64,000 nt of DNA, taken from NCBI RefSeq assembly GCF_019047785.1, contig NZ_CP077290.1:2914001-2978000 (forward strand), written 5' to 3'. The stretch is from Enterobacter cancerogenus (GTDB taxonomy: Bacteria > Pseudomonadota > Gammaproteobacteria > Enterobacterales > Enterobacteriaceae). Made by a program: the position numbers and the translations under genes. Position 1 is the stretch's first letter; each line of letters opens with the position of its first letter. Positions 46,797 to 57,705 of this stretch are shown piece by piece. Below the pieces are notes generated by a model. It searched no databases. It was not told the DNA's origin and worked only from the letters and a program-made list of their open reading frames with translations.

Positions 46797-48803
46797 TTGC
46801 GTGTCAGCCGTTCACTAACGATCAAACAGATGGCGATGGTTTCTGCCGTCACATTGCTGTTTGTCTTCCTTTTTTGCGTTATTTTGCTGTTTCATTCCGT
46901 ACAGCAGAATCGCTATAACACGGCTTCGCAATTAGAAAGCATCGCCCGCTCGGTACGCGGCCCGCTCTCCTCGTCGATTCTGAAAGGGGATATCCCCGAA
47001 GCGGAAACCATTTTAAAACGCATTCAGTCTGCCGGTATCGTCAGCCGGGCGGATGTGGTCTTGCCGAACCAGTTCCAGGCGCTGCGGATGAGCTTTATCC
47101 CTGAACGTCCCGTCCCGATGATGGTGATGCGCATGTTTGAGCTGCCGGTCCAAATCTCGCTGCCGATTTACTCTCTCGAACGTCCGGCCAACCCCCAGCC
47201 GTTAGCCTATCTGGTACTGCAGGCGGACTCCTACCGCATGTATAAGTTCGTCATGAGCTGGGTTGCTACGTTAGTAACTACTTACTTACTTTTGACGCTG
47301 ATGCTGAGTGTGGCGCTGACCTGGTGCATCAACCGGCTGATTGTGCACCCGCTACGCCGCATTGCTCGCGAGCTTAACGATTTATCCCCACAGGAGCAGG
47401 TCGGGCACCAGCTTGAGCTGCCGCGTCTTCACCATGACGACGAGATTGGCATGCTGGTGCGCAGCTACAACATCAACCAGCAGCGCGTGATGCGCCACCA
47501 GGTCGAGCTGAACAGCAGTGCTACCCGCTTCCCGGTCTCTGATCTGCCGAACAAAGCCTTCCTGATGGCGATGTTAGAGCAGACGGTGGCGCGCCAGCAG
47601 ACGACCGCGCTGATGGTCGTGGCCTGTGAAACGTTGCAGGACACCGCGGGCGTGCTCAAAGAGAGCCAGCGTGAAATGCTGTTGCTGACGCTGGTGGAGA
47701 AGGTGAAATCGGTGCTCTCGCCGCGCATGGTGCTGACGCAGGTAAGCGGCTATGACCTGGTGATCATCGCCCACGGCGTGAAAGAGCCGTGGCACGCCGT
47801 TACGCTAGGTCAGCAAGTACTCACTGTTATTAATGAGCGGCTGCCGATTCAGGGCATTCAGCTGCGCCCAAGCGCGAGCATCGGGATTGCGATGTTCTAT
47901 GGCGACCTGACGGCGGAACAGCTTTACCGTCGCGCCGTGTCGGCGGCCTTTACCGCCCGCCGTAAAGGCAAAAACCAGATCCAGTTCTTCGACCCGGAAC
48001 AGATGGAAAAAGCCCAGCAGCGCCTGACGGAAGAGAGCGACATTCTGACGGCGCTGGATAACCGCCAGTTTGCCGTCTGGCTACAGCCGCAGGTGAATTT
48101 GCTCACGGGCGAGGTGAAAAGCGCCGAAGCGCTGTTACGCGTCCAGCAGCCGGACGGCGCATGGGATCTGCCGGAGGGGCTGATCGAGCGTATCGAGTCC
48201 TGCGGGCTGATGGTCACGGTCGGTTACTGGGTACTGGAAGAGTCGTGTCGCCAGCTGGCGGCGTGGCAGGAGCGGGGCATTACCTTGCCGCTGTCGGTGA
48301 ATGTCTCGGCGTTACAGCTGATGCACCCGACCATGGTCTCGGAGGTGCTGGAGCTGATCCACCGCTACCGGATCCAGCCTGACACCCTGATTCTGGAAGT
48401 GACCGAGAGCCGCCGCATTGACGATCCTAACGAAGCGGTCGCTATCCTCAAGCCGTTGCGTAATGCCGGTGTCCGCATTGCGCTGGACGATTTTGGCATG
48501 GGCTACGCCGGGCTGCGCCAGCTTCAGCACATGAAAACGCTGCCAGTAGACGTCCTGAAGATCGACAAAACCTTTGTCGACGGGCTGCCAAACGACAGCA
48601 GCATGGTGCAGGCGATCATTCAGATGGCGCGCAGCCTCAATCTGCATGTAATTGCCGAGGGCATCGAGACCGAGGCCCAGCATCGCTGGCTGGCAGACGC
48701 GGGCGTAGAGGGTGGACAAGGCTTCCTGTTTGGCCGCGCCGTGCCGTCCGACGCCTTCGAAGAACGCTATCTTTCTGACGCTGACCGCCCCGCAAACCTG
48801 TAA
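46797..48803 (+). CDS. pdeK: Membrane c-di-GMP phosphodiesterase PdeK (YhjK)
   Basis: 668 residues: transmembrane helix (about 10-35), periplasmic sensor, second helix (about 155-180), HAMP linker, degenerate GGDEF domain (no GGDEF signature) and EAL domain. The EAL signature is AEALLR, with DDFGMGYAG and IDKTFVDG supporting an active phosphodiesterase. TTG 46797 is proposed as start because GGAGAG lies 6 bases upstream and the E. coli protein begins at [12 protein letters not shown]. It probably lowers c-di-GMP near the cellulose synthase; this local role is inference. Confidence 0.9.
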   Translation: MRVSRSLTIKQMAMVSAVTLLFVFLFCVILLFHSVQQNRYNTASQLESIARSVRGPLSSSILKGDIPEAETILKRIQSAGIVSRADVVLPNQFQALRMSFIPERPVPMMVMRMFELPVQISLPIYSLERPANPQPLAYLVLQADSYRMYKFVMSWVATLVTTYLLLTLMLSVALTWCINRLIVHPLRRIARELNDLSPQEQVGHQLELPRLHHDDEIGMLVRSYNINQQRVMRHQVELNSSATRFPVSDLPNKAFLMAMLEQTVARQQTTALMVVACETLQDTAGVLKESQREMLLLTLVEKVKSVLSPRMVLTQVSGYDLVIIAHGVKEPWHAVTLGQQVLTVINERLPIQGIQLRPSASIGIAMFYGDLTAEQLYRRAVSAAFTARRKGKNQIQFFDPEQMEKAQQRLTEESDILTALDNRQFAVWLQPQVNLLTGEVKSAEALLRVQQPDGAWDLPEGLIERIESCGLMVTVGYWVLEESCRQLAAWQERGITLPLSVNVSALQLMHPTMVSEVLELIHRYRIQPDTLILEVTESRRIDDPNEAVAILKPLRNAGVRIALDDFGMGYAGLRQLQHMKTLPVDVLKIDKTFVDGLPNDSSMVQAIIQMARSLNLHVIAEGIETEAQHRWLADAGVEGGQGFLFGRAVPSDAFEERYLSDADRPANL

Positions 48804-48809
48804 TTTGTT

Positions 48810-48829
48810 GCTGGCTTGTGCGAGCCAGC
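48810..48829 (+). terminator. Hairpin after pdeK
   Basis: GCTGGCT/AGCCAGC stem with 6-base loop, 6 bases after the pdeK stop. The downstream stretch (TCAAATTTCTT) is only partly T-rich, so termination strength is uncertain. Confidence 0.5.
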
Positions 48830-48922
48830 TCAAATTTCTTAACATTTGTGTTTCAAATTTGAACCTGGTTTATTTCTGTCCTGTTATGTGGGTGTTATTT
48901 TAAAGCCGCAGGTTAACCATAA

Positions 48923-50248
<1,326 letters not shown>

Positions 50249-50261
50249 TATCTTAGCAATT

Positions 50262-50289
50262 GCCCGCATTCCCTTGTCGGAATGCGGGC
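50262..50289 (+). terminator. Hairpin after dctA
   Basis: An 11-bp perfect stem, GCCCGCATTCC with GGAATGCGGGC, 6-base loop, 13 bases after dctA. There is no T-run, so it may act by Rho-dependent or 3'-end protection mechanisms. Confidence 0.6.
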
Positions 50290-50354
50290 GTCTGCGCATA
50301 ATACCCCCTACATACCTGTCATAATTCGACAAAATTTTTTTTGGGTATATTTCA

Positions 50355-50377
50355 CTTCGAACCGTGACGTTTCGAAG
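50355..50377. promoter_or_regulatory. Inverted repeat upstream of yhjJ
   Basis: CTTCGAA (50355-50361) and TTCGAAG (50371-50377) are perfect inverted copies spaced by 9 bases, about 100 bases before yhjJ, next to an A/T-rich stretch. This could be an operator for a dimeric regulator; none is identified. Confidence 0.4.
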
Positions 50378-50475
50378 AACACGCGGTCTAATCCTCGTGT
50401 TTTCATCGTCATCTTTAAAGAGTGCTCACGTCACGAGATGCTCGTTTTAACCAGGAATGTTGATCAGGGGTTCAC

Positions 50476-51969
50476 ATGCAGGGCACAAAAATTCGACTCT
50501 TAACCGGCGGTTTGCTGATGATGGCAGCAGCCAGTTATGTGCAGGCAGATGCGCTCCAGCCAGACCCGGCCTGGCAACAAGGAACGTTAGCGAATGGGTT
50601 TCAGTGGCAGGTGCTCGCCACGCCACAACGCCCCAGCGATCGCGTTGAAATCCGTCTGTCGGTGAATACCGGCTCCCTCACAGAAAGCACCCAGCAGACC
50701 GGTTTCAGCCATTTTATTCCCCGACTGGCGCTCACCCAGAGCGGCAGTTTGCAAGCGGTTCAGGTGCGTTCAATGTGGCAGCAAGCCATTGATCCCAAAC
50801 GTCCGCTTCCACCGGCCGTGGTCTCTTATGACTACACCATGTTTAACCTGAGCCTGCCTAATAACCGTAACGATCTGCTGAAAGAATCGCTTACCTGGCT
50901 TGCGGACGCTACCGGCAAGCTGGCAATCACGCCTGAGACCATTAACTACGCGCTGAGCAACAGCGACATGGTCGCCACCTGGCCTGCGGATACCAAAGAG
51001 GGCTGGTGGCGCTATCGCCTGAAAGGCTCAACGCTGCTGGGCCATGACCCGGCCGAGCCGCTCAAGCAGCCAGTTGATATTGAGCAGGTTAAATCCTTCT
51101 ACCAGCAGTGGTACACCCCGGACGCGATGACCCTCATTGTGGTCGGCAACGTTGACAGCCGCGCGGTAGTGGAGCAGATCAACAAGGCCTTTGGCGATCT
51201 GAAAGGCAAACGCGAAACCCCTGCGCCGGTGCCTACGCTCTCGCCGCTGCGGGCCGCGCCGGTCAGCATTATGACGGATACCGTGCGTCAGGACCGCCTG
51301 TCGATTATGTGGGATACCGCCTGGCAGCCTATCCGCGAATCCGCCGCGCTGCTGCGCTACTGGCGTGCCGATCTGGCCCGTGAGGCGCTGTTCTGGCATG
51401 TTCAGCAGACGCTCAGCAAAAATAACGTGAAGAACATCGGCCTGGGCTTTGATTGCCGCGTGCTGTTCCAGCGCGCGCAGTGCGCCATCAACGTCGAATC
51501 ACCGGGTGACAAGCTGAACGCCAATCTGGCCGTGGTGGCGAAGGAACTGGAGAAAGTGCGCAAAGATGGGCTGCCGGAAGAGGAGTTCAACGCTCTGGTC
51601 GCGCAGAAATCCCTTGAGCTGCAGAAGCTGTTTGCCACCTACGCCCGCGCGGATACCGACATCCTGATCAGCCAGCGTATTCGCTCGCTGCAAAACCAGG
51701 TGGTGGATATCGCGCCGGAGCAGTACCAGAAGCTGCGTCAGGACTTCCTCAGCGGGCTTACCGTCGATATGTTGAACCAGGATCTGCGCCAGCAGCTATC
51801 GCAGGATATGGCGTTAATTCTGATGCAGCCGAAAGGCGAGCCGGAGTATGACATGAAGGAGTTGCAGGCGACCTGGAATGGCATTATGGCCCCTGTGGCC
51901 CCGACCGCACAGCCTGTGCCAGCCGACGATCTCCATCAGGATGCTACCGACATCCCGCAAGGGCAGTAA
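50476..51969 (+). CDS. yhjJ: M16-like zinc protease homologue YhjJ
   Basis: Periplasmic protein of 497 residues with a signal peptide (cleavage near residue 26, YVQADALQ). It resembles M16 (pitrilysin) peptidases, but the zinc-binding HxxEH position reads HFIPR (in GFSHFIPRLAL), so the metal site is lost and protease activity is unlikely. The second M16-like half-domain is retained. E. coli YhjJ is also annotated as a peptidase-like protein without proven function. It lies between dctA and kdgK. Confidence 0.9.
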   Translation: MQGTKIRLLTGGLLMMAAASYVQADALQPDPAWQQGTLANGFQWQVLATPQRPSDRVEIRLSVNTGSLTESTQQTGFSHFIPRLALTQSGSLQAVQVRSMWQQAIDPKRPLPPAVVSYDYTMFNLSLPNNRNDLLKESLTWLADATGKLAITPETINYALSNSDMVATWPADTKEGWWRYRLKGSTLLGHDPAEPLKQPVDIEQVKSFYQQWYTPDAMTLIVVGNVDSRAVVEQINKAFGDLKGKRETPAPVPTLSPLRAAPVSIMTDTVRQDRLSIMWDTAWQPIRESAALLRYWRADLAREALFWHVQQTLSKNNVKNIGLGFDCRVLFQRAQCAINVESPGDKLNANLAVVAKELEKVRKDGLPEEEFNALVAQKSLELQKLFATYARADTDILISQRIRSLQNQVVDIAPEQYQKLRQDFLSGLTVDMLNQDLRQQLSQDMALILMQPKGEPEYDMKELQATWNGIMAPVAPTAQPVPADDLHQDATDIPQGQ

Positions 51970-51985
51970 CGCAGCAGAAGGAAAG

Positions 51986-52007
51986 GGTGCGGGCATTCGC
52001 CCGCACC
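51986..52007. terminator. Hairpin between yhjJ and kdgK
   Basis: GGTGCGGGC/GCCCGCACC stem with ATTC loop between the convergent genes, followed by GTTGTT. It can serve both strands. Confidence 0.7.
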
Positions 52008-52011
52008 GTTG

Positions 52012-52941
52012 TTATGCAGGCATCGCCTCGCGTGGAATGATGGCGCCACGATACTGAATCACCGTGCTTGCCGTCAGGTGTCCGCGCCGGGCAGCCGCTT
52101 CCGGCGTACCGCCCGTCAGACGTACCGCCAGATACCCCGCGCTAAATGAATCTCCCGCGGCGGTGGTGTCGATCACTTTCTCTTTATCTAATTTCACTGC
52201 CGGCACCTCAACCACGGCGTCACCCGCCACGGAGACCAGGCACGCGTCCGCGCCACGTTTAATCACCACTTCGTTCACGCCTGCGGCATGCGTGCGGGCA
52301 ATCACCTCGTCGACAGGTTTTTCGCCCCACAGGGCATCTTCGTCATCCAGTGTCAGGAAGGCGATATCGGTGCATGCCAGCATCTGCTGGTAGACCTGCT
52401 GCGTCTCTTCGCGGCTGGCCCACAGGCGAGGGCGATAGTTGTTATCGAAAATCACTTTTCCGCCGTTGGCACGGCATTCGTGCAGCAGGGAAAACAGCTT
52501 TTCCCTGCTGGTGGGGCTGAGGATGGCCAGGCTGATGCCGCTCAGGTAGAGATAATCAAAGGTGGCCAGATCTTCGCAGATGGCGGCTGCGGCATCGCTC
52601 TCCAGCCAGAATTTCGCCGCCGCTTCGTTGCGCCAGTAATAGAACGTGCGCTCGCCGGTGCTGTCGGTTTCGATGTAGTACAGCCCCGGCAGGCGGTTTT
52701 CCATGCGCTGGATGAGCGCAGTATCAACATTTTCACTCTGCCAGGCGTCCAGCATTTGCTGGCTGAAGCTGTCCGTGCCCAGGGCGGTAACGTAGTTAAC
52801 GCTGAGCGCGTCTGCAGCAGCCTGACGGGCAATATAGACGGCAGTGTTTAAGGTATCGCCACCAAAACCGCGGCTAACATCCGCTCCTTTTTGTGACAGC
52901 TCAATCATGCATTCGCCAATCACGGCAATTTTTTTGGACAT
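52012..52941 (-). CDS. kdgK: 2-dehydro-3-deoxygluconokinase KdgK
   Basis: PfkB-family (ribokinase-like) kinase of 309 residues. It phosphorylates 2-keto-3-deoxygluconate to KDPG for the Entner-Doudoroff aldolase during growth on hexuronates. The N-terminal GECMIEL and RGFGGDTLNTA and the catalytic DTTAAGDSFSAGYL near residue 245 are typical. A KdgR-like box lies 65 bases upstream of its start. Confidence 0.96.
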   Translation of the reverse strand: MSKKIAVIGECMIELSQKGADVSRGFGGDTLNTAVYIARQAAADALSVNYVTALGTDSFSQQMLDAWQSENVDTALIQRMENRLPGLYYIETDSTGERTFYYWRNEAAAKFWLESDAAAAICEDLATFDYLYLSGISLAILSPTSREKLFSLLHECRANGGKVIFDNNYRPRLWASREETQQVYQQMLACTDIAFLTLDDEDALWGEKPVDEVIARTHAAGVNEVVIKRGADACLVSVAGDAVVEVPAVKLDKEKVIDTTAAGDSFSAGYLAVRLTGGTPEAAARRGHLTASTVIQYRGAIIPREAMPA

Positions 52942-53005
52942 AGTCGTGAACCTGAACAGAGTATTTACCAGCAGTGTGCGCTGAGTGGATTATGTGGTCA
53001 ACTAT

Positions 53006-53024
53006 ATTAAAACGTCGTTCCATT
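53006..53024. promoter_or_regulatory. Putative KdgR operator for kdgK
   Basis: ATTAAAACGTCGTTCCATT agrees at 17 of 19 positions with the published KdgR consensus AATRAAAYRNYRTTTYATT (recalled). KdgR represses hexuronate catabolism genes and is released by 2-keto-3-deoxygluconate, the substrate of KdgK, so the location fits. Confidence 0.6.
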
Positions 53025-53096
53025 AATTTTTATGAGCCAGCGCGTGTTCCTTGGAATTTCTGTCATCTTAATTTCATCTTCCCGGTGCGCTGAACA

Positions 53097-53123
53097 TAAA
53101 GTTCTCAATGGCCGCGCCGATAA
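53097..53123 (+). promoter_or_regulatory. Sigma-28 (FliA) promoter of pdeH
   Basis: TAAAGTTC (53097-53104), 11-base spacer, GCCGATAA (53116-53123): a near-perfect FliA promoter (consensus TAAAGTTT-N11-GCCGATAA). E. coli pdeH is a known FliA-dependent class III flagellar gene. The start codon lies 48 bases downstream. Confidence 0.92.
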
Positions 53124-53171
53124 CTCAGTGACGAGTCCAGAAAAGCCATCCCATACAACAGGACATCTGAA

Positions 53172-53945
53172 ATGAAGTCAGAGCAGGTTATCCAGCGGCT
53201 GAGCACTACGCCTGAGGCAAGTATCGAGAACTTGCAGGAGCATCGCTACTGGCTGCAATGTGAGCGAACATACACCTATCAGCCCATCTACCGCACCGAT
53301 GGACGCCTGATGGCGATTGAGATTTTGACGGTGGTCACGCACCCCTCAAATCCGTCGCAACGTATCGCGCCGGACCGCTATTTTGCGGAGGTGGCCGTGC
53401 GCCAGCGCATCGACGTGCTGGAAGAGCAGCTGGAAATGCTGGCAACGAAGCAGGCTTTCTTCGAGCGCCACGGCATCCTGGCATCGGTGAACGTGGATGG
53501 CCCCACCCTGATGGCGCTGCGCCAGAATAAGACGCTGCAGGAGCTGATTGCCCGCCTGCCGTGGATGCGCTTCGAGCTGGTGGAGCACGTCCGTCTGCCG
53601 CAGGACTCCTCGTTTGCCTCAATGTGTGAATTTGGCCCGCTGTGGCTGGATGATTTCGGCACCGGCATGGCAAACTTTTCTGCGCTGAGCGAAGTGCGTT
53701 ATGACTACATCAAAGTCGCGCGCGACCTCTTTATCATGCTGCGCCAGACGCCGGAAGGGCGAAACCTGTTTACGCTTCTCCTGCAGCTGATGAACCGCTA
53801 CTGCCAGGGCGTAATTGTCGAAGGTGTTGAGACGCTGGAAGAGTGGCGCGACGTGCAAAATTCCCCGGCTGCCGCAGCGCAAGGCTATTTCCTCTCTCGC
53901 CCGGTCCCGATGGATACCCTGGAAAACGTGATTACCCACCTCTGA
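53172..53945 (+). CDS. pdeH: c-di-GMP phosphodiesterase PdeH (YhjH)
   Basis: Stand-alone EAL domain protein of 257 residues, cytoplasmic. The EAL signature reads EIL (MAIEILTVVTH), keeping the essential Glu; DDFGTGMANF and VEGVET complete the active site. PdeH is the main c-di-GMP hydrolase of motile cells, keeping YcgR and cellulose synthesis off. It is driven by a sigma-28 promoter, so expression should follow flagellar class III genes. Confidence 0.95.
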   Translation: MKSEQVIQRLSTTPEASIENLQEHRYWLQCERTYTYQPIYRTDGRLMAIEILTVVTHPSNPSQRIAPDRYFAEVAVRQRIDVLEEQLEMLATKQAFFERHGILASVNVDGPTLMALRQNKTLQELIARLPWMRFELVEHVRLPQDSSFASMCEFGPLWLDDFGTGMANFSALSEVRYDYIKVARDLFIMLRQTPEGRNLFTLLLQLMNRYCQGVIVEGVETLEEWRDVQNSPAAAAQGYFLSRPVPMDTLENVITHL

Positions 53946-54011
53946 TCCGACCCTTTCCCTTTGTCTGTTCTATAGTTTTAGAGGCAAGGTCATTCAGGAA
54001 AGGGGACTAAA

Positions 54012-56054
54012 ATGACAAAAACAACCAGGGTTATCGCCTGGACAGCAGGGATTTTCTTGTTGTTGATCGTGGTCGCAATCATCATTATCGCCACGTTCGA
54101 CTGGAACCGCCTCAAACCGACCATCAACCAGAAAGTCTCAACCGAGCTGAATCGCCCCTTCGCAATACGCGGCGATCTGGGCGTGGTGTGGGAACGCCAG
54201 AAAGAGGAAACCGGCTGGCGAAGCTGGGTTCCCTGGCCGCACGTTCATGCGGATGACATTATCCTGGGTAACCCACCGGATATTCCGGAGGTCACCATGG
54301 TTCATTTGCCCCGTGTAGAAGCCACCCTGGCGCCGCTAGCGCTCCTGACCAAAACGGTGTATCTGCCGTGGATCAAGCTTCAGCAGCCTGATGCGCGCCT
54401 GATCCGTCTCTCTGAAAAAAACAATAACTGGACGTTCAACCTCGCCAGCAGCGAGGAAAAAGATCCCAATGCTCAACCGTCGGCGTGGTCTTTCCGCCTT
54501 GATAATATTCTCTTCGATCGCGGGCGGATCGCCATCGATGATAAGGTCAGCAAAGCGGACGTGGAGATCCTGGTCGATCCGCTGGGCAAACCGCTGCCGT
54601 TTAGCGAAGTGACGGGCAGCAAAGCAAAAGGGGACAAGACGAAGGCGGGCGATTACGTCTTTGGCCTGACCGCGAAAGGGCGCTACAACGGCCAGCCGCT
54701 GACGGGTAAAGGGAAAATCGGCGGGATGCTGGCGTTGCGCAGTGAAGGCACACCGTTCCCGGTACAGGCAGACTTCCGCTCCGGGAATACGCGCGTGGCG
54801 TTCGTCGGAACGGTTAACGACCCCATGAAGATGGGCGGCGTCGACCTACAGCTGAAGTTCGCTGGCGATTCCCTGGGCGAACTGTATGACCTCACCGGCG
54901 TGCTGCTGCCGGATACCCCACCGTTTGAAACCGACGGGCACCTGGTGGCGAAAATCGACACCGAGAAATCGTCGGTCTTCGATTACCGCGACTTCAATGG
55001 CCGCATCGGTGACAGCGATATTCACGGTTCTCTCACCTACACCACCGGCAAACCGCGCCCGAAACTCGAGGGCGATATGGAATCCCGCCAGCTGCGTCTG
55101 GCCGATCTGGGGCCGCTGATTGGCGTCGATTCCGGCAAAGGCACGAAATCTAAAGAGGTGAAGAAAGATCTTCAGCCTGCGGGCAAAGTCCTGCCGTACG
55201 ACCGCTTCGAAACCGATAAGTGGGATGTGATGGACGCGGACGTGCGCTTCAAGGGCAAAAAAATCGAGCACGGCAGCACCCTGCCGATAAGCAATCTCTC
55301 CACCCACATCATCCTCAAAAATGCCGATCTGCGCCTGCAGCCGCTGAAGTTCGGCCTGGCGGGCGGGACCATCTCATCGAACATCCATCTTGAAGGCGAT
55401 AAAAAGCCGATGCAGGGGCGGGCGGATATTCAGGCGCGCCGGCTGAAGCTGAAAGAGCTGATGCCAAACGTCGAGTTGATGCAGAAAACCCTGGGTGAGA
55501 TGAACGGTGACGCCGATATCCGCGGCGTGGGGAACTCCGTTGCCGCGCTGCTGGGCAGCAGTAACGGTAACCTGAAACTGCTGATGAACGACGGGCTGGT
55601 CAGCCGCAACCTGATGGAGATCCTCGGGCTGAACGTCGGTAACTTCATCATCGGGCAAATTTTTGGCGACGATGAGGTGCGTGTGAACTGCGCGGCGGCG
55701 AATCTGGACCTGGTGAACGGCGTGGCGCGTCCGCAGATCTTTGCCTTCGACACCGAGAATGCGGTGATTAACGTGACCGGTACGGCCAGCATGGCCTCTG
55801 AGCAGCTGGATTTGACCATCAATCCAGAGAGTAAAGGGTTCCGTATCATCACCCTGCGTTCACCGCTGTACGTGCGCGGCACCTTTAAAAACCCGCAGGC
55901 GGGGGTGAAAGCCGGGCCGCTGATTGCTCGCGGTGCGGTTGCCGCAGCGCTCGCCACGCTGGTGACGCCTGCCGCGGCGCTGCTGGCGTTGATCTCGCCG
56001 TCAGAAGGGGATGCAAACCAGTGTCGGGCGATACTGTCGCAGATGAAGAAGTAA
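54012..56054 (+). CDS. yhjG: AsmA family protein YhjG
   Basis: Protein of 680 residues with an N-terminal transmembrane helix (about 7-30) and a large periplasmic AsmA-like domain, including the conserved N-terminal DWNRLKPTINQKVS and the C-terminal LNVGNFIIGQIFGDDEVRVNC. AsmA-like proteins are bridge-type (VPS13-like) candidates for phospholipid transport to the outer membrane; YhjG itself is little studied. AAAGGGGAC precedes the ATG. E. coli YhjG has a similar length. Confidence 0.92.
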   Translation: MTKTTRVIAWTAGIFLLLIVVAIIIIATFDWNRLKPTINQKVSTELNRPFAIRGDLGVVWERQKEETGWRSWVPWPHVHADDIILGNPPDIPEVTMVHLPRVEATLAPLALLTKTVYLPWIKLQQPDARLIRLSEKNNNWTFNLASSEEKDPNAQPSAWSFRLDNILFDRGRIAIDDKVSKADVEILVDPLGKPLPFSEVTGSKAKGDKTKAGDYVFGLTAKGRYNGQPLTGKGKIGGMLALRSEGTPFPVQADFRSGNTRVAFVGTVNDPMKMGGVDLQLKFAGDSLGELYDLTGVLLPDTPPFETDGHLVAKIDTEKSSVFDYRDFNGRIGDSDIHGSLTYTTGKPRPKLEGDMESRQLRLADLGPLIGVDSGKGTKSKEVKKDLQPAGKVLPYDRFETDKWDVMDADVRFKGKKIEHGSTLPISNLSTHIILKNADLRLQPLKFGLAGGTISSNIHLEGDKKPMQGRADIQARRLKLKELMPNVELMQKTLGEMNGDADIRGVGNSVAALLGSSNGNLKLLMNDGLVSRNLMEILGLNVGNFIIGQIFGDDEVRVNCAAANLDLVNGVARPQIFAFDTENAVINVTGTASMASEQLDLTINPESKGFRIITLRSPLYVRGTFKNPQAGVKAGPLIARGAVAAALATLVTPAAALLALISPSEGDANQCRAILSQMKK

Positions 56055-56059
56055 CAACC

Positions 56060-56080
56060 CCCTCTCCCACAGGGAGAGGG
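56060..56080. repeat. Short GA/CT palindromic repeat unit
   Basis: CCCTCTCCC-ACA-GGGAGAGGG, a 9-bp perfect stem 6 bases after yhjG. This motif recurs in 3' intergenic regions of enteric genomes (from recall) and probably stabilises the transcript end ahead of the true terminator. Confidence 0.6.
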
Positions 56081-56091
56081 AGCAAACACTA

Positions 56092-56117
56092 AAAAAGGCA
56101 ACTTGCGTTGCCTTTTT
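56092..56117. terminator. Bidirectional terminator between yhjG and yhjE
   Basis: AAAAAGGCAAC/GTTGCCTTTTT, an 11-bp stem with TTGC loop and A/T tracts on both sides, between convergent yhjG and yhjE. Confidence 0.92.
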
Positions 56118-56121
56118 ACGT

Positions 56122-57444
56122 TTATAACGACTGATGCTTCGTCTCATGCGTCAGCAGCAGCGCTATCAGCGTCAGCGCCGCCATGGCCGCCAGATAGACC
56201 CCGACATAGAACAGACCATAATTCGCCTGCAGCCAGGTCGCGATATACGGCGCAACGGATGCCCCCAGAATCGACGAGACGTTATAGGAGAACGAGGCAC
56301 CGGTGTAACGCACTTCGGTCGGGAACAGCTCTGGCAGCAGCGCGCCCATTGGGCCAAAGGTCAGCCCCATCAGGCTCAGGCCAATCAGCAGATAGGCCAT
56401 CACCAGCGCAGGGCTGCCTGAACTCAGCAGCGGCGGGAAGACAAACAGGGCAAACAGAATAATCAGCGAGGTGATCACAATCATGCTCGCGCGACGGCCA
56501 AACTTGTCGGCCAGCAGGCCCGCAACCGGCACCATCACGCCAAAACCAATGACCGCCATCATCAGCATCCACAGCACTTCATTACGCGGCAGCCCCAGGC
56601 CAACTGGCGCAGCGGCGGTGCTGTAGGTCATGGAGTAAACGGTCATGATGTAGAACAGCGTATAGGTCGCCAGCATGATAAAAGTGCCGAGTACGGTCAC
56701 GCGGACGTGTTTGGTCAGCAGCGTACCCAGCGGTACTTTCACCTGTTTTTTAGCCGCGGCCACTTTGGCGAAGACCGGCGTCTCGTGCAGGGAGACCCGC
56801 ACGTACAGGCCAATCAGCACCAGCACCGCCGAGAAGATAAACGGAATACGCCAGCCCCAGCTCATGAACTGTTCGTCCGTCAGCAGCCACGAGAGCAGCA
56901 GGAAGGTGCCGTTGGCAAAGAAGAAACCAATCGGCGCGCCCAGCTGCGGGAAGGAGCCATACAGCGCGCGCTTGTGCGCCGGGGCGTTCTCGGTCGCCAG
57001 CAGCGCCGCGCCACCCCATTCACCCCCGAGGCCCAACCCCTGACCAAAACGCGCCAGTGCCAGCAGGACCGGTGCCAGAATGCCGATGGTTTCATAAGTC
57101 GGCAGCAGGCCAATCGCCACGGTGGAGATGCCCATCGTCAGCAGCGAAGCCACCAGCGTGACCTTGCGACCCACGCGGTCGCCAAAGTGTCCAAACAGCG
57201 CCGAGCCAATCGGACGCGCCACGAAGGCGATGGCGAAGGTTGCCAGAGACTGGAGCGTGGCTGCCGTCGGGTCGCCCTGCGGGAAGAAGATATGCGGGAA
57301 GACAATAACCGCCGCGGTGGCGTAAATGTAAAAGTCGAAGAACTCAATGGCGGTGCCAATCAGCGAGGCGACGACGACTTTATTGCGCGAGTTTAACGGA
57401 ACCTGTTCCGCTTCGGAGTCGAGTGTGGTGGCTGTTGCTTGCAT
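56122..57444 (-). CDS. yhjE: MFS metabolite:H+ symporter YhjE
   Basis: Inner-membrane transporter of 440 residues in the MHS family (ProP/KgtP/ShiA-like) of the major facilitator superfamily, with 12 transmembrane helices. The family signature GHFGDRVGRK near residue 85 and RFGQGLGLGGEWGGA near 130 are present. The substrate is unknown; relatives carry dicarboxylates, osmolytes or shikimate. The 261-base gap to yhjD carries its upstream region, with no recognisable operator. Confidence 0.93.
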   Translation of the reverse strand: MQATATTLDSEAEQVPLNSRNKVVVASLIGTAIEFFDFYIYATAAVIVFPHIFFPQGDPTAATLQSLATFAIAFVARPIGSALFGHFGDRVGRKVTLVASLLTMGISTVAIGLLPTYETIGILAPVLLALARFGQGLGLGGEWGGAALLATENAPAHKRALYGSFPQLGAPIGFFFANGTFLLLSWLLTDEQFMSWGWRIPFIFSAVLVLIGLYVRVSLHETPVFAKVAAAKKQVKVPLGTLLTKHVRVTVLGTFIMLATYTLFYIMTVYSMTYSTAAAPVGLGLPRNEVLWMLMMAVIGFGVMVPVAGLLADKFGRRASMIVITSLIILFALFVFPPLLSSGSPALVMAYLLIGLSLMGLTFGPMGALLPELFPTEVRYTGASFSYNVSSILGASVAPYIATWLQANYGLFYVGVYLAAMAALTLIALLLTHETKHQSL

Positions 57445-57674
57445 AATATTTTCTTATTTTTGGACGAACGAACGGCCATATTAGGCATAGCAAAAGCGAC
57501 ATTTCAATCTGTAACAAACTCGCGTGCTGGCGATAAAATCAACAAAAAGCGGATAATATTCAGACCAGCAAAATCCCTTCCATGAAATGCTTCACAGTTT
57601 TTAAATATCAGCGGATAAAACTGGTTTTTGGTTAAATAAAAGTTACGGACTGGATTTATATGCTGAAATGATGA

Positions 57675-57698
57675 ATCGGGCTGACATTTCAGCCCGAT
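57675..57698 (-). terminator. Hairpin after yhjD
   Basis: ATCGGGCTGA/TCAGCCCGAT, a 10-bp stem with 4-base loop, 7 bases after the yhjD stop on the minus strand. No T-run follows. Confidence 0.55.
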
Positions 57699-57705
57699 AC
57701 GCTGT

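Noticed and set aside
57445..57705. Possible small RNA or toxin gene in the yhjE-yhjD gap
   Set aside because: A/T-rich sequence with no good terminator plus promoter pair and no conserved small ORF.
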